Origin: Acidovorax soli
Lineage (GTDB): Bacteria > Pseudomonadota > Gammaproteobacteria > Burkholderiales > Burkholderiaceae_C
Assembly (NCBI RefSeq): GCF_900107605.1
Contig: NZ_FNQJ01000006.1
Location: forward strand, 1-64,000
DNA length: 64,000 nt
Direction of reading: 5' to 3'
Of this stretch, positions 17,943 to 27,935 are shown piece after piece. The notes beneath the pieces were generated by a model. That model saw only the letters and a program-made list of their open reading frames with translations. It searched no databases and was not told the origin of the DNA. Both the position numbers and the translations under genes were made by a program. Position 1 is the stretch's first letter. Each line of letters starts with the position of its first letter.

Positions 17943-18605
17943 TCAGCCGGTGGCCGGTGCGTAGGCGCCCACGATCTGTTGCAGATGCGCCCGCTGCGCA
18001 CTCTCCAGATAGGGCAGGAGCAGGTTCAGCACATGGTGCGCACCCCGCAGCAGCGCTGCCTGGGCGCTCTCGGGCTCCAGCGCGCGGCGCGGGTCCTGCA
18101 CGTATTCGAAGCTCAGCCAGTAGGTCAGCACCACCACCATGCTGGTGGCGGTGGCCTGCCGGTCGCTGGCATCGATGCGCAAGGCGTCTGCGCGGCCCAT
18201 GCCATCGAGCATGGCCCGCAGCGCGCGGGTCTTTTCTTTCAGTATGGTCTGGAAATGCGTTTCCAGCCGGCGGTTCTTGGACAACAGGTCGTTGAGGTCG
18301 CGGTACAGAAAGCGGTATTGCCAGATGATTTCAAACAGCGTGTGCATGAAGAACCAGGCGTCTTCCACATTGCGCACGTTGTCGCTGGCCCCCAGCAGGT
18401 CGTTCAGCGACTGTTCATACCGGTCAAACAGCGCGTTGATGAGCACGTCCTTGGCCGGGTAGTGGTAGTAAAGGTTGCCGGGGCTGATGCGCAGCTCGGC
18501 CGAGAGGAGGGTGGTGGATACGTTGGGTTCGCCAAACCGGTTGAACAGCTCCAGGGCCACCTCCAGGATGCGTTCGGCGGTGCGGCGCGGTGCTTTCTTC
18601 ACCAT
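17943..18605 (-). CDS. TetR/AcrR family transcriptional regulator
   Basis: A 220-residue repressor-type protein with an N-terminal HTH (RILEVALELFNRFGEPNVST, then LRISPGNLYYHYPAKDVLIN) and a long helical ligand domain. The start at 18605 places the HTH at the usual position and has AAGGGGG upstream. It precedes the TPR gene. The sequence PGNLYYHYPAKDVLI is shared by regulators of fatty-acid or PHA-related genes, and a phasin gene lies just upstream, but a direct link is only a guess. Confidence 0.85.
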   Translation of the reverse strand: MVKKAPRRTAERILEVALELFNRFGEPNVSTTLLSAELRISPGNLYYHYPAKDVLINALFDRYEQSLNDLLGASDNVRNVEDAWFFMHTLFEIIWQYRFLYRDLNDLLSKNRRLETHFQTILKEKTRALRAMLDGMGRADALRIDASDRQATATSMVVVLTYWLSFEYVQDPRRALEPESAQAALLRGAHHVLNLLLPYLESAQRAHLQQIVGAYAPATG

Positions 18606-18740
18606 GGATGCGTGCCCCCTTCGTGTCGTTGTTGGTGCCGTGTTTGCTTGCTCTCGGAGGCCTACTCTACCCCAGTCGTTTTGCTGCACTGCAGCACGAA
18701 GACGCAGCACCGGCGCGGCTTGCGAAGGCATGCGCATCGT

Positions 18741-18760
18741 TGGCATGGCATGGCATGGCA
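18741..18760. repeat. Pentanucleotide tandem repeat (TGGCA x4)
   Basis: Four perfect copies of TGGCA lie in the 256-bp gap between the TetR gene and the phasin gene. Apart from this and the phasin terminator, the gap shows only a plausible TetR promoter region; no gene is seen. Confidence 0.8.
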
Positions 18761-18780
18761 TGCCGTGGCGCGGGCAGCGC

Positions 18781-18819
18781 AAAAAAGAAGCGACCGCATG
18801 CGGGGCATGCCGGTCGCTT
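18781..18819 (-). terminator. Rho-independent terminator after the phasin gene
   Basis: On the minus strand AAGCGACC-G-GCATGC pairs with GCATGC-GGTCGCTT and is followed by C and six T (18786-18781). It lies ~40 bp beyond the phasin stop. Confidence 0.8.
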
Positions 18820-18861
18820 TCATGGCCGGGGCAAAGCCCGGGCACCAGGCCCGGGCAAGGC

Positions 18862-19422
18862 TCAGGAGGCCGCAGGGGTGTCGTCGGCAGCCGTCGCGGC
18901 CTTGGGCGCCGCTGCTGTGCGGGACTTTGCCAAGGCTTTCTTTGCCGGCGCGGCTTTCACGGCGGGCCTGGCCGCTGCCTTGCGCACAGCGGTCTTGGTC
19001 GGCGCGGCGGCTGCCTTGCCTGCTGCAGCCTGCGTCAGCGCCTCGATGCGTGCATTCAGGGCCTCGATGTCGCGGGCCGAGGGCACGCCCAGTCTGGCAA
19101 GGGCCTTGGCCACACGCTCTTCAAACAGGTTCTCCAGCTTGTCCCACTGGCCCTGGGCCTTGGAGCCGATGTCGCTGGCCATGGTGGTCATGCGGCTGGT
19201 GGCTTCGGTGATCTTCTCCTCGGTCACGGCCTGCGTCTTGCGCTGGATGGTCAGGCCCTCCTTGACCAGGGCTTCAAACACCTTGCCGCCTTCTTCCTGC
19301 GCCTTCGAAAAAGCGCCCAGGCCCGCCAGCCAGATCTGCTGCGCCGAATCCTTGACGGTGCTGGACAGCTGGGCATCGCTCTGCTTCTTGTTGCCGCTGG
19401 TCTTGGGCATCTTCTTGGCCAT
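18862..19422 (-). CDS. Phasin-family (PHA granule-associated) protein
   Basis: A 186-residue protein. Residues 1-120 are an amphipathic helical phasin-like domain (SAQQIWLAGLGAFSKAQEEG, then WDKLENLFEERVAKALARLG). The last ~55 residues are an Ala/Lys/Pro-rich histone-like tail (KAAARPAVKAAPAKKALAKS) that may bind DNA. Such proteins coat polyhydroxyalkanoate granules and can tie them to the nucleoid. The ATG at 19422 has GGAGG upstream. Expressed alone, with its own terminator, divergent from rmlB. Confidence 0.85.
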   Translation of the reverse strand: MAKKMPKTSGNKKQSDAQLSSTVKDSAQQIWLAGLGAFSKAQEEGGKVFEALVKEGLTIQRKTQAVTEEKITEATSRMTTMASDIGSKAQGQWDKLENLFEERVAKALARLGVPSARDIEALNARIEALTQAAAGKAAAAPTKTAVRKAAARPAVKAAPAKKALAKSRTAAAPKAATAADDTPAAS

Positions 19423-19569
19423 GGAACCTCCAATAAGGGGAAATAATAAAGTGTAGAGGATGGCGGCACGGACAGTGTCCCGCCCTGTGCAGCACCTGGT
19501 TACGTCACAATCCGAAGCGGATGGGATAATTTTAAGTTTTGCCGGCAGGCAGTATCTTTGGGGCACATC
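19423..19569. promoter_or_regulatory. Divergent promoter region, phasin / rmlB
   Basis: A 147-bp gap between divergent genes. On the plus strand GATAAT at 19525-19530 is a good -10 candidate for the rml operon, but no convincing -35 at 16-18 bp was found. I looked here for an ops/JUMPstart element and did not see one. Confidence 0.3.
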
Positions 19570-20640
19570 ATGATTCTCGTCACCGGCGCCGCCGGCTTCA
19601 TCGGCGCCAATTTCGTTCTCGACTGGCTGGCGCAATCGCAGGAACCCGTCGTCAACCTCGACAAGCTCACCTACGCCGGCAACCTCGAAACCCTGGCCTC
19701 GGTGCAAGACGATGAACGTCACACTTTTGTGCAGGGCGACATCGGCGACAGCGCCCTGGTGGCCCGCCTGCTGGCCGAGCACCAGCCGCGCGCCGTCATC
19801 AACTTTGCCGCCGAAAGCCATGTGGACCGCTCCATCCACAGCCCCGAAGACTTCATCCAGACCAATGTGGTCGGTACCTTTCGCCTGCTCGAAGCCGTGC
19901 GCGCCTACTGGAGCAGTTTGCCCGCCGAAGGCAAAGCGGCCTTTCGCCTGCTGCATGTCTCCACCGACGAGGTCTATGGCTCGCTGGCCGCAGGCGACGC
20001 GGCATTTACCGAACAGCACCGCTACGAGCCCAACAGCCCGTACTCGGCCAGCAAGGCCGCCAGCGACCACCTGGTGCGCGCCTACCACCACACCTACGGC
20101 CTGCCGGTGCTCACCACCAACTGCAGCAACAACTACGGCCCCTACCACTTCCCTGAAAAACTCATCCCCCTGATGATCGTCAACGCCCTGGCCGGCAAGC
20201 CCCTGCCGGTGTATGGCGATGGCATGCAGGTGCGCGACTGGCTCTACGTCAAGGACCACTGCAGCGCCATCCGCCGCGTGCTGGACGCAGGCAAGCTGGG
20301 CGAGGTCTACAACATCGGCGGCTGGAACGAAAAACCCAACATCGAGATTGTCCAGACAGTGTGCGCCTTGCTCGACGAGCTGCGCCCCAAGGCGGACAGC
20401 AGCAGCTACCGCACGCAGATCAGCTACGTCAAAGACCGCCCCGGCCACGACCGGCGCTACGCCATCGACGCCAGCAAGATCGAGCGCGAGCTGGGCTGGA
20501 AGCCTGCCGAAACCTTTGACACCGGCATCCGCAAGACCGTGCAGTGGTATCTGGCCCACCCCGAGTGGGTGGCCAACGTGCAAAGTGGCGCCTACCGCGA
20601 CTGGGTGCAGACGCAGTACGCAGGCACGGTTGCTGCATGA
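19570..20640 (+). CDS. rfbB: dTDP-glucose 4,6-dehydratase
   Basis: RmlB: converts dTDP-glucose to dTDP-4-keto-6-deoxyglucose, the branch point for both rhamnose and the 3-amino sugar made by this locus. The 356-residue SDR protein has the NAD motif GAAGFIG, the active-site STDEVYG and [11 protein letters not shown] (Tyr-x3-Lys). ATG 19570 is the first Met at the family N-terminus. First gene of rmlBDAC; its stop overlaps rfbD by 4 bp (ATGA). Confidence 0.97.
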   Translation: MILVTGAAGFIGANFVLDWLAQSQEPVVNLDKLTYAGNLETLASVQDDERHTFVQGDIGDSALVARLLAEHQPRAVINFAAESHVDRSIHSPEDFIQTNVVGTFRLLEAVRAYWSSLPAEGKAAFRLLHVSTDEVYGSLAAGDAAFTEQHRYEPNSPYSASKAASDHLVRAYHHTYGLPVLTTNCSNNYGPYHFPEKLIPLMIVNALAGKPLPVYGDGMQVRDWLYVKDHCSAIRRVLDAGKLGEVYNIGGWNEKPNIEIVQTVCALLDELRPKADSSSYRTQISYVKDRPGHDRRYAIDASKIERELGWKPAETFDTGIRKTVQWYLAHPEWVANVQSGAYRDWVQTQYAGTVAA

Positions 20641-21539
20641 AGATCCTTCTGCTCGGCAAAAACGGCCAGGTCGGCTGGGAGCTGCAGCGCAGCCTGGCAC
20701 CGCTGGGCGAGCTGATCGCGCTCGACCGCCACAGCACGGATTTTTGCGGCGACCTCTCCAATCTGCAAAGTCTGGCTGAAACGGTGCGCGCGGTCCGCCC
20801 CGACGTCATCGTCAATGCCGCCGCCCACACCGCCGTGGACAAGGCCGAAAGCGAGCCCGACCTGGCCCGCACCCTCAACGCCACCGCCCCCGGCGTGCTG
20901 GCGCAAGAGGCGCACCAACTGGGCGCCTGGCTGGTGCACTACAGCACCGACTATGTGTTTGACGGCAGCGGCAGCCAGCCCTGGAAAGAGACCGACACGC
21001 CAGCACCGCTCAACATCTATGGCCAGACCAAGCTGGAAGGCGAGCAGCTGATTGCCAAGCACTGCCCCAAGCACCTGATCTTCAGAACCAGCTGGGTCTA
21101 TGCCGCACGCGGCGGCAACTTCGCCAAGACCATGCTGCGCCTGGCGCAGGAGCGCGAGCGGCTGACCGTGATCGACGACCAATGGGGCGCACCCACGGGT
21201 GCCGAGCTGCTGGCTGATGTCACGGCACATGCCATCCGGCAGGTGATGCACGGCGACGCCAGCTCCGGCAAGGACGCCGGCATCTACCACCTGGTGGCCA
21301 GCGGTGAAACCACTTGGCATGCCTATGCCAATCACGTCATAGACCAGGCGCAGAAACGACAGCCTGCTATCACAATAAAAGCAAAAGAGGTCACCCCGGT
21401 TCCCACCAGTGCCTTCCCGACGCCGGCGGCGCGTCCGCACAACTCGCGGCTGAACACCTCGAAGCTGCAGACGGTGTTCGGGCTCACCCTGCCACCTTGG
21501 CAGCAAGGCGTCGACCGCATGCTGGCCGAAATTCTCTGA
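20637..21539 (+). CDS. rfbD: dTDP-4-dehydrorhamnose reductase
   Basis: RmlD: the last step to dTDP-L-rhamnose, NAD(P)H reduction of the 4-keto group. The 300-residue protein has the dinucleotide motif [21 protein letters not shown] and YSTDYVFDG, with [11 protein letters not shown] supplying Tyr and Lys. ATG 20637 overlaps the rfbB stop. It is followed 17 bp later by rfbA. Confidence 0.96.
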   Translation: MKILLLGKNGQVGWELQRSLAPLGELIALDRHSTDFCGDLSNLQSLAETVRAVRPDVIVNAAAHTAVDKAESEPDLARTLNATAPGVLAQEAHQLGAWLVHYSTDYVFDGSGSQPWKETDTPAPLNIYGQTKLEGEQLIAKHCPKHLIFRTSWVYAARGGNFAKTMLRLAQERERLTVIDDQWGAPTGAELLADVTAHAIRQVMHGDASSGKDAGIYHLVASGETTWHAYANHVIDQAQKRQPAITIKAKEVTPVPTSAFPTPAARPHNSRLNTSKLQTVFGLTLPPWQQGVDRMLAEIL

Positions 21540-21556
21540 ACACAACAAAGCACCAC

Positions 21557-22444
21557 ATGACTTCACGCAAAGGCATCATCCTCGCCGGCGGTTCCGGCAC
21601 CCGCCTGCACCCGGCCACCCTGGCCATCAGCAAGCAGCTGCTGCCGGTGTACGACAAGCCCATGATCTATTACCCGCTCAGCACCCTCATGCTGGCCGGC
21701 ATCCGCGACGTGCTCATCATCAGCACCCCGCAAGACACCCCGCGCTTTGAGCAGCTGCTGGGCGACGGCAGCCAGTGGGGTATGAACCTGCAATACGCCG
21801 TGCAGCCCAGCCCGGACGGCCTGGCGCAAGCCTTCATCATTGGCGACAAGTTTGTGGGCAACCACCCCAGTGCGCTGGTGCTGGGCGACAACATCTTCCA
21901 CGGCCACGACTTCGTGCAACTGCTGACCGATGCCGATGCGCAAACCAGTGGCGCCACCGTGTTTGCCTACCATGTGCAAGACCCCGAACGCTATGGCGTC
22001 GTGGCCTTTGACGCCAACGGCAAGGCCAGCAGCATCGAAGAAAAGCCCAAGACGCCCCAGAGCAACTACGCCGTCACCGGCCTGTACTTCTACGACAACC
22101 AGGTGGTGGACATCGCCAAGGCCGTCAAGCCCAGTGCGCGCGGCGAGCTGGAAATCACCGCCGTCAACCAGGCCTACCTGGACAAAGACCAGCTCAGCGT
22201 GCAAATCATGCAGCGCGGCTACGCCTGGCTGGACACCGGCACACACGAAAGCCTGCTCGAAGCCAGCCAGTTCATCGCCACGCTGGAGCACCGCCAGGGC
22301 CTGAAGATCGCTTGCCCCGAAGAGATCGCCTGGCGCAACGGCTTCATCAGCGCCGAGCAGTTTGAAAAACTGGCCCAGCCCCTGCTGAAGAACGGCTATG
22401 GGCAATACATGCAGCGCCTGCTGAAAGAAAAGAACAAAGCATGA
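21557..22444 (+). CDS. rfbA: Glucose-1-phosphate thymidylyltransferase
   Basis: RmlA: makes dTDP-glucose from glucose-1-phosphate and dTTP and is normally feedback-inhibited by dTDP-rhamnose. The 295-residue product has the nucleotidyltransferase motif [27 protein letters not shown] and [11 protein letters not shown] 21557 fits the family start. It overlaps rfbC by 4 bp. Confidence 0.97.
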   Translation: MTSRKGIILAGGSGTRLHPATLAISKQLLPVYDKPMIYYPLSTLMLAGIRDVLIISTPQDTPRFEQLLGDGSQWGMNLQYAVQPSPDGLAQAFIIGDKFVGNHPSALVLGDNIFHGHDFVQLLTDADAQTSGATVFAYHVQDPERYGVVAFDANGKASSIEEKPKTPQSNYAVTGLYFYDNQVVDIAKAVKPSARGELEITAVNQAYLDKDQLSVQIMQRGYAWLDTGTHESLLEASQFIATLEHRQGLKIACPEEIAWRNGFISAEQFEKLAQPLLKNGYGQYMQRLLKEKNKA

Positions 22445-22983
22445 AAGTCACCCCCACCGCCATCCCCGACGTGCTGGTCATCGAACCCAAGGTGTTCGGC
22501 GACGCGCGCGGCTTCTTCTATGAAAGCTTTAACCAGAAAGCCTTCAACGAAGCCACCGGAACCAACCACCAATTCGTTCAGGACAACCACAGCCGCAGCG
22601 CCAAGGGCGTGCTACGCGGTTTGCATTACCAGGTTCAGCAACCCCAGGGCAAGCTGGTGCGCGTGGTGCGCGGAGCGGTATTTGATGTGGCCGTGGACAT
22701 CCGCAAGGGTTCGCCCACGTTTGGCCAGTGGGTGGGGCTTGAATTGACCGAGGAGAATCACAAGCAGTTGTGGGTGCCGCCGGGCTTTGCGCATGGGTTT
22801 GTGGTGCTCAGCGACTCAGCGGACTTTCTATACAAAACCACTGACTATTACGCACCTCAGCATGAGCGCTGCATTGCCTGGAATGACCCCTCTATTAGTA
22901 TTCAATGGCCCTTGTCGGCGAAGCCTGGCTTGTCGACCAAAGACCAGCAGGGCCTGACGCTGCGCGAGGCTGAAACGTTTTGA
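22441..22983 (+). CDS. rfbC: dTDP-4-dehydrorhamnose 3,5-epimerase
   Basis: RmlC: epimerises C3 and C5 of dTDP-4-keto-6-deoxyglucose. The 180-residue cupin has [28 protein letters not shown] (active-site His) and [20 protein letters not shown]. It closes the tightly overlapped rmlBDAC group. The 134-bp gap that follows is AT-richer and holds no recognisable gene or strong terminator. Confidence 0.97.
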   Translation: MKVTPTAIPDVLVIEPKVFGDARGFFYESFNQKAFNEATGTNHQFVQDNHSRSAKGVLRGLHYQVQQPQGKLVRVVRGAVFDVAVDIRKGSPTFGQWVGLELTEENHKQLWVPPGFAHGFVVLSDSADFLYKTTDYYAPQHERCIAWNDPSISIQWPLSAKPGLSTKDQQGLTLREAETF

Positions 22984-23117
22984 AGATTATATGAAAGATG
23001 CGTGGAGAAAATAACGATGAGAAAAAGCGCTGACTGCTATAGGGTACGTGTAAGAGGCTATTAAAAATATAGTGAATTACTCAACCCCGTCAATTACCAG
23101 AATGCTTGAAAAACCTC

Positions 23118-24056
23118 ATGACTCAACCCTATATTAACCCGCTGTCAGATGTTAAATCCTCTTCCATAGGTTCGGGTACGCGTCTTTGGCAGTTTGTCAT
23201 TGTCCTGCCTGGCGCTCAGATTGGGAGAAACTGCAATATCTGCTCCCACTGCTTGATCGAAAACGACGTGGTGATCGGTGACGGCGTCACTGTCAAGAGC
23301 GGCGTGCAATTGTGGGATGGCTTGCGAGTCGGAAATGATGTGTTCATCGGCCCCAATGCCTCGTTTACCAATGACAGGTTTCCTCGCAGCCAACAAAAAC
23401 CGGAGAAATTTCTCGTCACCACCATCCACGATGGCGCGTCTATAGGGGCGGGCGCTGTCATCCTGCCTGGCGTCGTCATCGGCCGCAAGGCCATGGTGGC
23501 TGCGGGTGCCGTGGTCACCCGGTCTGTACCACCCAATGCTGTGGTGGTGGGTAACCCAGCCAAGATCGTGGGTTATGTGGATGCAGCACGTAGTGATGTT
23601 TTGGACGTGGCAGCGACAAAGCATAAAGTGGGAGCAACTGCAACCAGCGTGACGGGGGTCAACCTACACCGCATGCCACGGGTGGCTGACATTCGTGGCA
23701 GCCTGACGGTAGGTGAGTTCGACCGCAGTATTCCGTTTACCGCCAAACGCTACTTCATGGTGTTCGACGTGCCGAGCATGGAAACGCGTGGCGAGCATGC
23801 GCACCGCGCATGTCACCAGTTTTTGATTTGTGTGCGCGGTAGTTGCGCAGTAGTAGCAGACGACGGAACCAATCGCCAAGAGTTTCTATTGGATCGACCT
23901 GATATAGGTATCCACCTGCCGCCCATGGTGTGGGGTATTCAATATAAGTATTCGCCAGATGCCGTCCTGCTGGTCTTTGCATCCCACTACTACGACAACG
24001 CAGACTACATCCGCGATTATTCAGAATTTCTTCAGCTTGCAGGAGCCTCAACATGA
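23118..24056 (+). CDS. Bifunctional N-acetyltransferase / dTDP-4-keto-6-deoxyglucose 3,4-ketoisomerase (FdtD-like)
   Basis: A 312-residue fusion. Residues ~1-165 are a left-handed beta-helix acyltransferase (hexapeptide repeats such as [20 protein letters not shown] and [14 protein letters not shown]). Residues ~180-312 are a cupin of the FdtA/QdtA ketoisomerase family ([20 protein letters not shown], then [12 protein letters not shown]). Together with RmlA, RmlB and the next gene this should give dTDP-3-acetamido-3,6-dideoxyhexose; whether galacto (Fuc3NAc) or gluco (Qui3NAc) cannot be read from sequence by eye. ATG 23118 preferred over an upstream TTG. Overlaps the aminotransferase by 4 bp. 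Confidence 0.87.
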   Translation: MTQPYINPLSDVKSSSIGSGTRLWQFVIVLPGAQIGRNCNICSHCLIENDVVIGDGVTVKSGVQLWDGLRVGNDVFIGPNASFTNDRFPRSQQKPEKFLVTTIHDGASIGAGAVILPGVVIGRKAMVAAGAVVTRSVPPNAVVVGNPAKIVGYVDAARSDVLDVAATKHKVGATATSVTGVNLHRMPRVADIRGSLTVGEFDRSIPFTAKRYFMVFDVPSMETRGEHAHRACHQFLICVRGSCAVVADDGTNRQEFLLDRPDIGIHLPPMVWGIQYKYSPDAVLLVFASHYYDNADYIRDYSEFLQLAGAST

Positions 24057-25159
24057 TTCCATTTCTTGACCTGAAAGCCCCTTACCTGGAACTCAAGCAG
24101 GAGCTGGACGAAGCCATTGCGCGCGTCGTCAGCTCCGGTTGGTTTATTGGCGGCGAAGAGGTAGATCAGTTCGAGGCGGAGTACGCCACATACTGTGGCG
24201 CTGCGCATGCGGTCGGCGTGGCCAACGGCCTGGATGCCCTGCACTTGGCGTTGCGCGCCATGGATGTTGGGCCGGGCGACGAAGTCATCGTGCCCAGTAA
24301 TACTTACATCGCCACCTGGTTGGCCGTCAGCCAGTGCGGTGCCACGCCTGTTCCGGTCGAGCCCGATGCTCGCTCCTACAACATTGCCTCGGCGCTGATT
24401 GAAGCGGCCATCACCCCGCGTACCAAGGTCATCCTGCCCGTACACCTGTACGGCCAGCCGGCCGACATGGACCCCATCCTGGCGCTTGCGCGCAAGCACG
24501 GTCTGCGCGTGCTTGAAGACGGAGCGCAGGCCCACGGCGCGCGCTACAAGGGCCGGCGCCTAGGCGCGCACGGGGATGCGGTCGCTTGGAGCTTCTACCC
24601 CGGAAAGAACCTGGGCGCCATGGGCGACGGCGGCGCGGTGACGACCAACGACCCGCAAATTGCCGACCGCCTGCGCGTGCTGCGCAACTATGGCTCGCGC
24701 GTGAAGTACGTCAACGAAATACAAGGCTATAACAGTCGGCTCGACCCGCTGCAAGCCGCCATCTTGCGCGTCAAGCTGGCGCATCTGGATGCGTGGAATG
24801 CCCGGCGTCGCGCCATTGCTCAGCTTTACCAGGATGGCCTGACGGGCAGCAAACTAACCTTGCCTCACGTTCCAGCGTGGGCGGAACCTGTGTGGCACCT
24901 GTATGTGGTACAGCACCCGAAGCGCGACGCGCTGCAGCAGGCGCTGACCGATGCTGGTGTGGGCACGCTGATTCATTACCCCATTCCGCCGCACTTGCAA
25001 CAGGCCTATGCGCAGGTGGGTTGGCGGGCGGATGCATTTCCACTGGCCCACCGAATGGCAAACGAAGTCCTGAGTCTGCCCATGGGACCACATATGCCAA
25101 CAACTCAAGGTAGTCAGGTGCTCTCTGCACTTCTTCGCAGCGTTGGAGCTGATGACTGA
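24053..25159 (+). CDS. dTDP-3-keto-6-deoxyhexose 3-aminotransferase (FdtB/QdtB-like)
   Basis: A 368-residue PLP enzyme of the DegT/DnrJ/EryC1/StrS family that transfers an amino group from glutamate to C3 of the dTDP-3-keto sugar made by the preceding ketoisomerase. Lys185 in [16 protein letters not shown] is the PLP lysine; [17 protein letters not shown] is the usual cofactor-binding stretch. Placement directly after the ketoisomerase/acetyltransferase fusion supports the assignment over a 4-aminotransferase. Overlaps wzx. Confidence 0.9.
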   Translation: MIPFLDLKAPYLELKQELDEAIARVVSSGWFIGGEEVDQFEAEYATYCGAAHAVGVANGLDALHLALRAMDVGPGDEVIVPSNTYIATWLAVSQCGATPVPVEPDARSYNIASALIEAAITPRTKVILPVHLYGQPADMDPILALARKHGLRVLEDGAQAHGARYKGRRLGAHGDAVAWSFYPGKNLGAMGDGGAVTTNDPQIADRLRVLRNYGSRVKYVNEIQGYNSRLDPLQAAILRVKLAHLDAWNARRRAIAQLYQDGLTGSKLTLPHVPAWAEPVWHLYVVQHPKRDALQQALTDAGVGTLIHYPIPPHLQQAYAQVGWRADAFPLAHRMANEVLSLPMGPHMPTTQGSQVLSALLRSVGADD

Positions 25160-26657
25160 AGCCAAATCTTATCGCCAGATACTGCGGTCGTCATACATCA
25201 TCGGCGGAGCGTCAGTACTGAACATTCTGGTGGGGCTGGCGCGCACCAAGGCTGCAGCCATCCTGCTTGGACCATCAGGCGTAGGCCTAATTGGTATTTT
25301 TCAGAGCCTGATGGCCACTGCCGCCTCTGTCGCAGGCTTGGGCTTCGGCAACGTAGGCACTCGGCAAATTGCCGAAGCTGAAGGGCAACAGGATACGCAA
25401 GCGGTGGCGGCTGCGCGACGTGCGTTGTTCCTGGGGACCTTAGCCTTGGCCGTGATCGGCGCAGCGATATTTTGGGCTGCACGCGATGTCTTGGCCGTCC
25501 GGGTGCTTGGTAGTGCAATTTTTGCCACCCCGGTTGGCTGGCTGGCGCTGGGCGTGGCGCTGATGGTGGCGGCAGGTTCTCAGAGCGCGCTGCTCAATGG
25601 TCTGCGCCGTATTGGAGACATCGCCCGCGTGAGCGTGATCTCCGCGTTGTGCTCCACAGTGCTAGGCGTTACAGCGCTACTGCTGTGGGGACAAAACGGC
25701 GTACTGGTTTTTGTGCTGACAACGCCGTTGTGCACTTTTGTGGTGGGGCATTGGTACGTTGCACGACTACCCAAAGTAAGTGCTCCGCCCACACCTTGGC
25801 CTGCGCTGGTTGGACAGTGGCGCACATTGGCAAGATTGGGGGCCGCTTTCATGTTGGCTGGACTGGTAGCCACCCTGACGCAACTCCTGGTGCGCACCAT
25901 GTTGCAACGCCAGTTGGGAACGGAAGCGCTAGGAAACTTCCAAGCCGCGTGGCAAATTTCGATGACGTATCTGGGTTTTGTGCTCACCGCCATGGGCACG
26001 GATTACTACCCACGTCTCACCGCCTCCATCCATGACCATGCCTCCACTAATCAAATGGTGAACGAACAAACTGAAGTGGCCTTGCTGCTTGGGGGGGGCG
26101 TGCTGCTGGCAATGATGGGCCTGACACCATGGGTTATTGAACTGCTTTATTCCAGCCACTTTCATGAGGCTGCTGGCGTATTGCGTTGGCAAATCATTGG
26201 GGACGTGCTCAAAGTGGTTAGTTGGCCATTGGGCTTCATCCTCTTGGCCTCTGGTGATGGGCGATCCTTTCTTATCACTGAGTCCATTGGTTTTGGTATC
26301 TTCACGGCGTTGACTTGGCTGGGTTTGCGTTTTTTTGGTGTTCAGGCCACAGGCATTGCTTTTGTGGGTATGTATCTCGTGTATCTGCCTATGGTCTATT
26401 GGTTGGCACGGTACAAAACAGGATTTCGATGGACCGCAGGAATCTGGTGGTACACCGGAGTGCTCGTATTTTTATGCGCCCTTTTGAAGGGTATATCGAT
26501 GTGGTCTCAATTTGCCAGCGCAATTTTTGGCTTGCTGGCTGCCATATGTTGGGCTCTTCACGCGCTGGCTCGTCTTTCTCAAATAAATGCTTTAAGCGGA
26601 CCTATATCTAAAATGCGCGCCCGAATATCAGGACGGAAAAATGATGCGATTGATTAA
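25152..26657 (+). CDS. wzx: O-antigen/polysaccharide flippase (Wzx-like)
   Basis: A 501-residue multi-pass membrane protein of the polysaccharide-biosynthesis (MATE-like) superfamily, expected to flip undecaprenyl-PP-linked repeat units across the inner membrane. Typical features are the N-terminal [20 protein letters not shown] and [20 protein letters not shown] stretches and about 12 hydrophobic segments. The ATG at 25152 overlaps the previous stop, with GGAG just upstream. Base composition falls towards the 3' end, where the AT-rich block begins. Confidence 0.85.
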   Translation: MTEAKSYRQILRSSYIIGGASVLNILVGLARTKAAAILLGPSGVGLIGIFQSLMATAASVAGLGFGNVGTRQIAEAEGQQDTQAVAAARRALFLGTLALAVIGAAIFWAARDVLAVRVLGSAIFATPVGWLALGVALMVAAGSQSALLNGLRRIGDIARVSVISALCSTVLGVTALLLWGQNGVLVFVLTTPLCTFVVGHWYVARLPKVSAPPTPWPALVGQWRTLARLGAAFMLAGLVATLTQLLVRTMLQRQLGTEALGNFQAAWQISMTYLGFVLTAMGTDYYPRLTASIHDHASTNQMVNEQTEVALLLGGGVLLAMMGLTPWVIELLYSSHFHEAAGVLRWQIIGDVLKVVSWPLGFILLASGDGRSFLITESIGFGIFTALTWLGLRFFGVQATGIAFVGMYLVYLPMVYWLARYKTGFRWTAGIWWYTGVLVFLCALLKGISMWSQFASAIFGLLAAICWALHALARLSQINALSGPISKMRARISGRKNDAID

Positions 26658-26864
26658 TATAAGGCAATGCAAATTGTGATTATTTTTCGAATGGGAAGAT
26701 ATTCTGATTTAATCGAAATTCATATTGTGGGTAATATGGACTTTTTGCCTGAGAGCTGTTTGTGACGGATGGTGGCGACATCAAGCGCTCATGTTGATGG
26801 CATCTATTTTTCAAGACGCTTTGCATTAATGATTTTAATAATATGAATTCATAAGAGAAGAATT
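26658..26864. other. AT-rich intergenic region, boundary of the low-GC block
   Basis: A 207-bp, strongly AT-rich gap without a recognisable gene. It marks the change from GC-rich genes to a block of AT-rich genes ending near 30.86 kb. AAGAGAAGAA just before the next ATG is a ribosome-binding site. An internal promoter here is likely, but no clean -35/-10 pair could be fixed. Confidence 0.5.
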
Positions 26865-27932
26865 ATGAGAATTTTATTGCTGGGTGAGTATAGCGGGCTT
26901 TATACAAATCTGAGGGATGGGCTAAGGAAGCTGGGGCATGAGGCTGTCATCGCCGCTGGAGGAGACGGATGGAAGAAAATTACTTCAGACATACGTTTTG
27001 ATACAGATGTTTCACCAATTATAAATAAGATGGCGAAGAATATATTGCCATTCTTTAAGCTGGGGCAATTGAGTGGTTTTGACGTGGTTCAGATCATCAA
27101 TCCGCTTGTTCTTTATCGAAATTTCGGAATCAATAGAACGTTTCTCCAGTTCATTTTGAAAAACAATAACAAAATATTTCTTTCGGCTGCAGGGGATGAT
27201 TCTTTTTATACCGCTGCGGTTGATTCGCAGAAATTCAGATACGCTCCTTTGCAAGATTACCTGAAATTTGATTTGCGTGGCCGAAGTTTTCCATATGGCG
27301 AATCGGCAGTTATTGAGTGGAATAAGGAGCTTGCCAGTCGCGTTGATGGAATTATTCCAATTGCATATGAATATGCTGAAGCCTATCGTGATCACAAAAA
27401 TGTCAAAACGACTGTGCCGATGCCAATAAACGTAGAAAAAATAAAATATGTAGAAAACGAGCTAGATGAAAGAGTTGTTTTTTATCATGGTATTAATAGG
27501 CCGGGATTTAAAGGCACTCGACATATCATGAAAGCGTTCGACGCGCTACGTAATTTGCATGCAGATAGTGCGGAATTCATCATCGGAAATAGTACTCCAT
27601 ATCTTGAATACTTGGAAATCATAAAAAAAACCAATGTAATTATAGATCAGACAAGTTCATATTCCTGTGCAATGAATGCACTCATTTCAATGGCAATGGG
27701 GAAGGTCGTAATGGGCGGAAATGAGCCAGAGTCAATGCGAGAGTTGAATCAGGAGCGTAGCCCGGCAATTAATATCCTGCCAGACGAAAAATGCATCATC
27801 TCTGAGGTTGAATCTTTGCTGGATCAAAGAACAATTATTCCAGAGCTCGGGTACAAGTCGAGAGTTTTTATTGAGAAAAATCACGACTACATAGATGTGG
27901 CGCAGAAGTACTTAAAAATCTGGAATGCTTGA
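26865..27932 (+). CDS. Putative glycosyltransferase (GT-B type)
   Basis: A 355-residue protein with a Rossmann-like start (MRILLLGEYSGLYTNLRDGL) and a C-terminal half like GT4-type glycosyltransferases: VVFYHGINRPGFKGTRHIMK, then SYSCAMNALISMAMGKVVMG and PESMREL, which in that fold contacts the sugar nucleotide. No membrane segments. Probably adds one sugar of the repeat unit; donor and acceptor unknown. AT-rich codon use unlike the rml genes suggests acquisition from another lineage. Confidence 0.65.
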   Translation: MRILLLGEYSGLYTNLRDGLRKLGHEAVIAAGGDGWKKITSDIRFDTDVSPIINKMAKNILPFFKLGQLSGFDVVQIINPLVLYRNFGINRTFLQFILKNNNKIFLSAAGDDSFYTAAVDSQKFRYAPLQDYLKFDLRGRSFPYGESAVIEWNKELASRVDGIIPIAYEYAEAYRDHKNVKTTVPMPINVEKIKYVENELDERVVFYHGINRPGFKGTRHIMKAFDALRNLHADSAEFIIGNSTPYLEYLEIIKKTNVIIDQTSSYSCAMNALISMAMGKVVMGGNEPESMRELNQERSPAINILPDEKCIISEVESLLDQRTIIPELGYKSRVFIEKNHDYIDVAQKYLKIWNA

Positions 27933-27935
27933 ATT

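Noticed and set aside
19423-19569. JUMPstart/ops element before the polysaccharide locus
   Set aside because: I looked for the GGCGGTAGCGT core in this gap and did not find it.
23106-23117. TTG start at 23106 for the FdtD-like gene
   Set aside because: ATG 23118 is four codons downstream and matches the usual N-terminus; no better ribosome-binding site supports the TTG.
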